From Chloroflexota bacterium (GTDB taxonomy: Bacteria; Chloroflexota; Dehalococcoidia; SM23-28-2; RBG-16-64-32), in assembly GCA_005880075.1 (NCBI GenBank), contig VBJT01000101.1, forward strand, positions 1 to 7,824: DNA of 7,824 nucleotides, in the 5' to 3' direction. Position numbers and translations under genes: made by a program. Shown one piece after another: positions 1 through 4,381 of the stretch; the stretch's first letter is position 1, and each line of letters starts with the position of its first letter. The notes beneath the pieces were generated by a model. It searched no databases. It saw nothing but the letters and a program-made list of their open reading frames with translations, and was not told where the DNA came from.

Positions 1-969
1 CTCCCGGGATGCATCGCTGTGCGCGACCGACCCGCCCGTTCGCGGCAGCGCCACCAGCCCTGCCGCTACCTGCGAGGGCTTGTTCGCACCGCTCGTGTCG
101 ACGGCGAGGTCGAACTTGAGGCCGCTCGTCGCGCTGTCGATCGCCAGCTTCGTCAGCCAGGCCGATTCCGGCACCCACGCGCTGTTTTGGTCCGAGCGCA
201 GGTCGGTCAGCAGCGTCTGCGAAGCCACCTGGCTGTAGGCGAGAGCCATGTTTGCGCCCGGCTGGGGCAGCAGAGCCGGCTTGTCGTCGGTCAGAAGAAA
301 GACATCCGCATCGATTCGGTCCGTCGCCTGCTTGCCGAGGCCGAGGATGCGCAGCGGCACCCACGGGTTCGACGTCGGGATCGTGATGTGCACCGGCGTC
401 CCGTCGCCGATCTGCTGGCCGCGCTCGGCTGCCGCGGCGCCGTCGAAGACCGCCGCCAGGAAGATCGGGCTGCGCGCGGCGTAGAAGTCGAGCACCTCGG
501 GCGCGTCCGGCGAGAGGCGGAATCCGTGCTCCTCCGCCCAGACGGCCACGTCCGGCCCGCCGCCCTCGAGGACGGTGATGTCGAGCGCGTCGATGCGCGT
601 TTCGAGTAGAGTCGTCGCACCTCCGCCGGCCGCGCCGCCGGCCGCAGTATCGGATGCTTCCAGCCGGGCGATCTGTGTTTCGCGCTCAAGCCGCTGCAGC
701 GTCCACCCGCCGCCGCGCTCGACGTTCGTCGGTACGCCGGGCAGCGGGATCAGCGTCCCGAATTCGCCGCCGCCGCCCTGGAACTGAAAGGCCGTGACGT
801 AATGCTCGACGCCGTCGTGGTAGGCAGCCAGCGTCGTCGTGCGGCCGAGGTTGACCGCCCCGTTGGAGCCGATCAGCCCGGCGCACGCCTCCGCCGACCC
901 CGAACCCTGGAGCAGAACTGCCGCCGTCAGCGCGGCGGCAAAGGGGATGGTGCTGAACAGTAATCGCAT
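1..969 (-). CDS. DUF2330 domain-containing exported protein (C-terminus beyond window)
   Basis: This stop-free frame runs off the left edge with 323 residues visible, so the protein is partial. ATG is preceded by a perfect AGGAGG at 975-980. Residues 1-28 form a Sec signal peptide with a hydrophobic core and an AEA|C cleavage site; the mature protein would start Cys-Ala-Gly-Leu. The following segment (about 38-100) has the pattern I recall for DUF2330: RTTTLAAYHDGVEHYVTAF, then LIPLPGVPTNVE, then WTLQRLERET, and near 124-134 RIDALDITVLE. The biochemical function of this family is unknown to me; an exported or surface role is all the sequence supports. Residues 308-312 read LPRTG, resembling a sortase signal, but the hydrophobic and basic tail that should follow lies outside the window. 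It stands alone behind a candidate ECF-sigma promoter. Assignment to DUF2330 is from memory of family sequences, fairly sure. Confidence 0.8.
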   Translation of the reverse strand, partial: MRLLFSTIPFAAALTAAVLLQGSGSAEACAGLIGSNGAVNLGRTTTLAAYHDGVEHYVTAFQFQGGGGEFGTLIPLPGVPTNVERGGGWTLQRLERETQIARLEASDTAAGGAAGGGATTLLETRIDALDITVLEGGGPDVAVWAEEHGFRLSPDAPEVLDFYAARSPIFLAAVFDGAAAAERGQQIGDGTPVHITIPTSNPWVPLRILGLGKQATDRIDADVFLLTDDKPALLPQPGANMALAYSQVASQTLLTDLRSDQNSAWVPESAWLTKLAIDSATSGLKFDLAVDTSGANKPSQVAAGLVALPRTGGSVAHSDASRE

Positions 970-974
970 GGCGC

Positions 975-980
975 CCTCCT
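975..980 (-). promoter_or_regulatory. Ribosome binding site of the DUF2330 gene
   Basis: AGGAGG on the minus strand, 5 nt before the ATG at 969. It fixes the start codon of the DUF2330 gene. Confidence 0.75.
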
Positions 981-1000
981 TCGATATCTTTCGATACCGC

Positions 1001-1029
1001 TAAGACGGAAGCCGCGCTCATTTGGTTCC
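1001..1029 (-). promoter_or_regulatory. Candidate ECF-sigma promoter for the DUF2330 gene
   Basis: On the minus strand GGAACC (1024-1029) is followed after exactly 16 nt by CGTCTTA (1001-1007). This matches the classic extracytoplasmic-function sigma pattern, GGAAC at -35 and CGTC at -10. Transcription would begin near 994, giving a leader of about 25 nt that contains the AGGAGG site. No sigma-70-like pair is evident nearby. The motif match and position are seen; use by an ECF sigma is inferred. Confidence 0.6.
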
Positions 1030-1201
1030 CGTCGGGGCGCCGATTGCGTTGCAAACCGCCAATCAATCTGCGATCGCGGGCTGGCACCTCCCCGGATTCC
1101 TTCGCGGGGATGCAAAGTGCAGCGCGGATGTGGTCGGCGCTCAGAATGACGGGGGCGGCAAGTGGTATTGAGTGACGTGAAGAACTGGAGAGCGGTCTGT
1201 G

Positions 1202-1543
1202 CTACCCCTCCGGCCCCAGTCTTCGCCCGCCGAGGCAGTGCAGATGCAGGTGCGGGATCGTCATCCCCGCATCGTCGCCCACATTGAACGCCAGCCGGTA
1301 TCCACTCTCGCCCATGCCTTCCTCAGCAGCGACCTTCGTTGCCGCGGTTAGCATGCGCGTAATCACCGGCCCGTGCTCGCCGCGAACGTCCTTAGCGGTC
1401 GGGATATGCTCCTTCGGGATGACCATGAAGTGCACGGGAGCGCGCGGATTGATGTCCCAAATCGCGAAGACGAGGTCATCGTCGTACAGCGGGTCGGTTG
1501 GCACCTCGCCCTCGGCCATCTGGCAGAACAAGCAGTCGGCCAT
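1202..1543 (-). CDS. HIT family protein (HINT-like nucleotide hydrolase)
   Basis: This complete 113-residue protein has the usual length of bacterial HINT-type histidine-triad proteins. The triad HLHLH (His98, His100, His102) followed by CLGGR is the nucleotide-phosphate binding and catalytic site. The N-terminus has the family's DCLFC (Cys4/Cys7, part of a possible zinc site), then DINPRAPVHFMVIPKEHI at 30-47. Family members hydrolyse nucleoside phosphoramidates and similar AMP conjugates in the cytoplasm; the exact substrate cannot be read from sequence. The ATG is the canonical family start, but AAAAGGA lies only 2 nt upstream, an unusually short spacing. It begins 26 nt after the lipoprotein gene at 1570-2382 and is likely co-transcribed. 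A functional link to that gene is not implied. Confidence 0.93.
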   Translation of the reverse strand: MADCLFCQMAEGEVPTDPLYDDDLVFAIWDINPRAPVHFMVIPKEHIPTAKDVRGEHGPVITRMLTAATKVAAEEGMGESGYRLAFNVGDDAGMTIPHLHLHCLGGRRLGPEG

Positions 1544-1569
1544 CGTCCTTTTAGTTCGTCAGCAAAACG

Positions 1570-2382
1570 TCACTGACAGGCAGCCGACGACTGTCCCCCG
1601 GTTAGCCCGCTCAGGGGGTGGGCGTTCGATGGCGCTGCAGGGATATCGACCGGCTGGCTGTACTGGAGGAAATCCATCGAGAAATCCAAACGGACCTCCG
1701 GGCCGTTATCCGGTTTTTCGCTGACCACCATATTCAAGCGCCGCGGCAAGTACGTGTCCTTGTCAACCCAGGCGTCAACCCTAACCGCGTTCACCGTCTG
1801 TTTGGCGTTTTCCAGGTCTCCCGGGTCGACATTACACTCCGACACCTCGTCGGCGAGGGCGCTAAAGTCTACGTCTCCGCCGTAATGAAGGTACGGCTTA
1901 CCGTCTATTGCATCGTCCGGAAGCTGGCTTACCCCCTTCATACCCTTCGCCGTGGCGGCATAATCGATAGGACCGCGGCTGTCAGCGTACTTCTCGAATT
2001 TGTTCAAGTTTACGTTTCCCCAGGCATTGCTATCGACCTGATACCAACGCTGGTCCGGTAGGTACACGTAAAAGTCCGGCGGGAGCATGAGCATCTCAAG
2101 TTCCTGGCCGAAAATGTCCATGGTCAGATAACCCCGGTTGGGTGCCTCGAAGGAGTAGTTGCCCTGCATCTCGACGGAGGTTCCGCCGATCGTGAACTTC
2201 ATCGTGAACTTGCCGGTCATCGAGGAGACGTCCTGGCTGAAGTGGTCAGCCGAGGCGGCAAGGGCAACCCCGGGGACAACCGCGCTCTGGACCTCGTTAC
2301 CACCCCCGCCCCCGCAGGCGCTCAGGAGGACGGCAGGGAGGCCGACTAAGGAGAGGGGAACAAATCTAAACATCTTGCCCAC
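1570..2382 (-). CDS. LppX/LprAFG-like lipoprotein (paralog 1)
   Basis: A 270-residue predicted lipoprotein. Residues 4-20 form a hydrophobic signal ending in lipobox LSAC (Cys23), followed by a Gly5 linker. The body (about 45-255) alternates short beta-like stretches (FTMKFTIGG, MQGNYSFEAP, FYVYLP) and ends with a YSQPVDIPAAP motif that is almost shared with its upstream neighbour. This layout fits the LppX/LprAFG superfamily (LolA-like fold), whose mycobacterial members bind lipids at the outer cell-envelope face; lipid binding here is inference. GTG is chosen as start because GGGAGG lies 6 nt upstream (2389-2394), whereas the ATG three codons later is 15 nt away. Two extra cysteines (183 and 269) are absent from the paralog and could pair. 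Its coding DNA looks less GC-rich than yidC or jag. Confidence 0.75.
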   Translation of the reverse strand: MGKMFRFVPLSLVGLPAVLLSACGGGGGNEVQSAVVPGVALAASADHFSQDVSSMTGKFTMKFTIGGTSVEMQGNYSFEAPNRGYLTMDIFGQELEMLMLPPDFYVYLPDQRWYQVDSNAWGNVNLNKFEKYADSRGPIDYAATAKGMKGVSQLPDDAIDGKPYLHYGGDVDFSALADEVSECNVDPGDLENAKQTVNAVRVDAWVDKDTYLPRRLNMVVSEKPDNGPEVRLDFSMDFLQYSQPVDIPAAPSNAHPLSGLTGGQSSAACQ

Positions 2383-2388
2383 TACGCG

Positions 2389-2394
2389 CCTCCC
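2389..2394 (-). promoter_or_regulatory. Ribosome binding site selecting a GTG start
   Basis: GGGAGG on the minus strand, 6 nt before GTG 2382. The spacing favours GTG over the ATG at 2373 as start of the proximal lipoprotein gene. Confidence 0.6.
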
Positions 2395-2407
2395 TGTGCC
2401 CGGTTAG

Positions 2408-2426
2408 CAGGCGGAGACGCCGCCTG
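2408..2426 (-). other. GC-rich hairpin in the lipoprotein intergenic gap
   Basis: CAGGCGG (2408-2414) pairs perfectly with CCGCCTG (2420-2426) around a 5-nt loop. It lies about 33 nt past the stop of the upstream lipoprotein and just before the ribosome site of the next one. No T run follows on the minus strand, so it is a poor intrinsic terminator. It could be an attenuating or transcript-stabilising hairpin, or chance in GC-rich DNA. Confidence 0.4.
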
Positions 2427-2429
2427 ACC

Positions 2430-2438
2430 AGTATAGCA
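2430..2438 (-). promoter_or_regulatory. Candidate extended -10 promoter for the lipoprotein-HIT pair
   Basis: The minus strand reads TGCTATACT, an extended -10 (TGn) with 5 of 6 matches to TATAAT. No convincing -35 stands at 16-18 nt, which is tolerable for an extended -10 promoter. Transcription would start near 2423, inside the hairpin described separately. Confidence 0.35.
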
Positions 2439-2459
2439 GCCTGGCTTTTGTCGAGGGCG

Positions 2460-3359
2460 CTACGGGCTAGACTGAGAGTCCCCGAAGAGCGAGCCCCCGA
2501 AGGCCTGGTCGAACGGCTTCGCGTCCTTCGGCGCCTCCGGGATGTCCACCCGTCCGTTGTAGTCGAAGAATTTGAACTTCATCGCGAATTCCATCGACTC
2601 CTGCCCGACATTGAGCGTCGTGTTGGCTTCGAGCGTAAACGGGAGCAGCGTCGCCGGATCGACGAGGATGTCCATCGTCACCGGCGAAGAGAAGTCGACG
2701 CCGAGCAGCGTTGGGTCCAGGCTGTTGTCCCCGATCGACGAGCCAGCCACGTCCTCCATCAGCTTCTTCAGGTCTGTCGTAATTCGCAGGCGGGTGTAAG
2801 TCTTGTCGAAAACGGTGGTGTCCCCGAGGTTCTCGACCTTAACGTTCGGGCTGTCGACGAGTGACCGGTAGTCGAACGGCGAATGTCTTTCGCGGAGGTC
2901 TTTCAGAGAGGCGGCTCCGCCGGGAAAGTCGTCCAGGGACCCCGTCATCCAGCCGGAGTAGCTCGTGTTCACATAGACGTGGTCGCCGAGGATTAGCACC
3001 TCGAACTGGCCGAGCTGCCCGAGGTCCTGCAAGTCCTGTCCGGCGCCCGACATATTCATCGTCATGTGGACGCTGTCCGGCGCCTTGTAAGCGAACGTCC
3101 CGTCCGCGGCAAAGCTGGCCTCGCCTATCTTCATCTCGATGGTGAACTGCCCCTCGACCGAGTCCACCTGGTCTTCGAACTTACCCGCCGAAGCGCCGAG
3201 CGCCTCCGAGGGGTTCGAGACCAGCAGGTCAGCCTCCGCAGGCTTCGCGGATGTCTGCTTCGCGCTGTCGTTCTTGTCGCCGCCTCCTCCACACGCCGCC
3301 GCCAGCCCCAGCGCCGCGACAAGCAGACCCGAGGAAAGTATTCGTGATGGTGTTCGCAT
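2460..3359 (-). CDS. LppX/LprAFG-like lipoprotein (paralog 2)
   Basis: A 299-residue predicted lipoprotein. The signal at 1-22 ends in lipobox AAAC (Cys23), then GGGG and a polar Lys/Ser/Ala linker to about residue 45. The body begins with FEDQVDSVEGQFTIEMKIG (61-79), continues through AYKAPDSVHMTMNMSG and FEVLILGDHVYVN, and ends YNGRVDIPEAPKDAKPF (267-283). The order matches the LppX/LprAFG (LolA-like) lipoproteins and the adjacent gene, so the two are tandem paralogs. Mycobacterial relatives carry lipids or lipoglycans; the ligand here is unknown. ATG is supported by AGGAGG at 3364-3369, 4 nt upstream. It is the first gene of the minus-strand group, divergent from the rpmH operon. A clear sigma-70 promoter was not found upstream, only a purine-rich stretch. 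Confidence 0.78.
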   Translation of the reverse strand: MRTPSRILSSGLLVAALGLAAACGGGGDKNDSAKQTSAKPAEADLLVSNPSEALGASAGKFEDQVDSVEGQFTIEMKIGEASFAADGTFAYKAPDSVHMTMNMSGAGQDLQDLGQLGQFEVLILGDHVYVNTSYSGWMTGSLDDFPGGAASLKDLRERHSPFDYRSLVDSPNVKVENLGDTTVFDKTYTRLRITTDLKKLMEDVAGSSIGDNSLDPTLLGVDFSSPVTMDILVDPATLLPFTLEANTTLNVGQESMEFAMKFKFFDYNGRVDIPEAPKDAKPFDQAFGGSLFGDSQSSP

Positions 3360-3363
3360 GCCC

Positions 3364-3369
3364 CCTCCT
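3364..3369 (-). promoter_or_regulatory. Ribosome binding site of paralog 2
   Basis: AGGAGG on the minus strand, 4 nt before ATG 3359. It sets the start of the first minus-strand lipoprotein gene. Confidence 0.7.
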
Positions 3370-3486
3370 GGCCTTGTCTAGTGCATCTCTCCGGATAGTA
3401 AGAGGCCGCCCGCCGACAGCCCGTTACATAAGTCGCGCCTCATATCTCTACCCTGCTCGTCCTCCTACTTTCCACCTCTTCTTTCG

Positions 3487-3516
3487 TTGACCCCCACTTT
3501 GGGCGCACGCTACAAT
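3487..3516 (+). promoter_or_regulatory. Sigma-70-type promoter of the rpmH operon
   Basis: TTGACC (3487-3492, 5 of 6 to consensus) and TACAAT (3511-3516, 5 of 6) are separated by 18 nt. Transcription would start near 3523, leaving a leader of about 80 nt before rpmH. This is the best housekeeping promoter in the window and sits where the rpmH promoter is expected. Confidence 0.75.
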
Positions 3517-3593
3517 GGGCGCGGCCTGTCCTGAGCGCGGCCCGCGATCAAGCCGCAGTGGCCCGCCGGTGGGCGATATGTCAGACAACATTC

Positions 3594-3598
3594 GGAGG
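3594..3598 (+). promoter_or_regulatory. Ribosome binding site selecting the TTG start of rpmH
   Basis: GGAGG lies 7 nt before TTG 3606. This favours the TTG start and a 45-residue L34 over the longer in-frame extension from ATG 3558. Confidence 0.75.
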
Positions 3599-3605
3599 CC
3601 GGTTC

Positions 3606-3743
3606 TTGCCCAAGCGCACCTATCAACCCAAGAAGCGCCGTCGCTTGCGAAGGCACGGCTTCATGGCCCGCAACAGCACGCGCGGCGGCCGCGCCGTGCT
3701 GAAGCGCCGCATGCTGAAGGGCAGGTGGCGGCTCGCGGTCTAA
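3606..3743 (+). CDS. rpmH: 50S ribosomal protein L34
   Basis: A complete 45-residue L34, a small basic protein of the large ribosomal subunit that contacts 23S rRNA. It begins MPKRTYQPKK and carries the family core HGFMAR...TRGGRAVLKRRMLKGR. Length is normal for the family. TTG is chosen as start because GGAGG stands 7 nt upstream and the resulting N-terminus matches known L34 proteins. An in-frame ATG at 3558 would add 16 residues that do not look like L34. It is the first gene after the TTGACC/TACAAT promoter and is followed by rnpA after 38 nt, the near-universal order. Confidence 0.95.
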   Translation: MPKRTYQPKKRRRLRRHGFMARNSTRGGRAVLKRRMLKGRWRLAV

Positions 3744-3781
3744 GCCGCCCGCGCCCGATCGATGCGCGCTCCTCAACGTTC

Positions 3782-4141
3782 ATGCGCAAAGAGCTTCGGC
3801 TGCGCCGCCGGAGGGACTTCGACGCCGTTTTCCGCCGGGGCCGCTCCTGGCACCACGAGCTGCTCGTGCTGAGGGCGCTGCCGAACTCGCTCGAACACAA
3901 CCGCTACGGGTTCGTAACGCCGAAGCGCCTGGGCGGCGCCGTCGTCCGCAACCGCCTGCGTCGCCGCCTCCGCGAGTCCATCCGCGTACTTCCCACCCGC
4001 TGCGGCTGGGACGTCGTCGTGTCGCCCAAAGCACCCGCCGCGGCGGCCAACTTTCAGCAACTGAACCGAGCGGTAGTCGATCTGCTCGTGAGGGCCGGCA
4101 TCCTGGCAGAGGACGCCGCCGCGGGGGAGACACCCGCGTGA
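3782..4141 (+). CDS. rnpA: Ribonuclease P protein component
   Basis: A 119-residue protein subunit of RNase P, which with the rnpB RNA (not in this window) removes 5' leaders from pre-tRNAs. It starts MRKELRLRRRRDFDAVFRRGR, followed by RYGFVTPKRLGGAVVRNRLRRRLRE (41-65) holding the family RNR signature at Arg56-Asn57-Arg58. ATG 3782 gives the usual family length, but no Shine-Dalgarno sequence precedes it. GTG 3725, overlapping the end of rpmH with GAAGGG 3 nt upstream, is an alternative that would add 19 residues. The frame is open back to 3515 through all of rpmH (see findings). The TGA overlaps the GTG start of yidD by 4 nt, implying translational coupling. Identity is sure; the start is less so. 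Confidence 0.93.
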   Translation: MRKELRLRRRRDFDAVFRRGRSWHHELLVLRALPNSLEHNRYGFVTPKRLGGAVVRNRLRRRLRESIRVLPTRCGWDVVVSPKAPAAAANFQQLNRAVVDLLVRAGILAEDAAAGETPA

Positions 4142-4347
4142 AACAAGCATCCCTGGCGACGATTCGCTTCTACCAGCGACACATCTCGGGCGGTTGGCCG
4201 GGGGCCTGCCGCTTTCAGCCGACCTGCTCGCACTACGGGTACGAGGCGATCGAGCGCCACGGCATCCTTAAGGGATATGCGCTCACCGTCTGGCGACTCG
4301 TCCGCTGCAACCCGTTCAACCGCGGCGGCCTCGATCCTGTTCCTTGA
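4138..4347 (+). CDS. yidD: Membrane protein insertion efficiency factor YidD
   Basis: A complete 69-residue YidD, a small membrane-associated protein that helps YidC-dependent insertion of membrane proteins. The whole family signature is present: FYQRHISG, then CRFQPTCSHYGYEAIERHG (Cys24 and Cys30), KGYALTVWRLVRCNPF (Cys57) and the C-terminal GGLDPVP. Length is near the family minimum, without the variable C-terminal tail of some members. GTG is the start, in a GTGA overlap with the rnpA stop. It lies in the conserved position between rnpA and yidC, though here a lipoprotein gene separates it from yidC. Confidence 0.95.
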   Translation: MKQASLATIRFYQRHISGGWPGACRFQPTCSHYGYEAIERHGILKGYALTVWRLVRCNPFNRGGLDPVP

Positions 4348-4368
4348 CGGCCGAGAGACTAGTAATCG

Positions 4369-4375
4369 AAGGAGG
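4369..4375 (+). promoter_or_regulatory. Strong ribosome binding site before a non-canonical start
   Basis: AAGGAGG stands 6 nt before ATT 4382 and 12 nt before CTG 4388. No ATG, GTG or TTG lies in the right frame at a usable distance. It therefore points to ATT, or less likely CTG, as the initiation codon of the propeller lipoprotein. Confidence 0.65.
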
Positions 4376-4381
4376 AAGAGC

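Larger units (their letters stand above)
970..1201. other. Intergenic region between the HIT and DUF2330 genes
   Basis: This 232-nt gap holds the ECF-type promoter described separately. It also has a weak hairpin at 1090-1109 (CCCCG/CGGGG, 10-nt loop, no T run) that could be a poor terminator for the HIT transcript, and a loose inverted repeat GATTG/CAATC at 1042-1064 upstream of the -35. No coding sequence with family similarity and no RNA gene was seen. Confidence 0.4.

Noticed and set aside
19..609. Plus-strand open frame of 196 codons
   Set aside because: It is Arg-rich shadow sequence opposite the DUF2330 gene, which has a signal peptide, ribosome site and family motifs.
1090..1109. Possible terminator hairpin after the HIT gene
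   Set aside because: The stem is only 5 bp with a 10-nt loop and no T run on the minus strand, so it is too weak to call a terminator.
1701..1716. TTATCCGG resembling a DnaA box
   Set aside because: It is a single imperfect copy inside a coding region, with no cluster and no AT-rich unwinding element.
1618..2061. Plus-strand open frame opposite lipoprotein paralog 1
   Set aside because: It has no ribosome site or family similarity; the minus-strand lipoprotein has a lipobox and a clear paralog.
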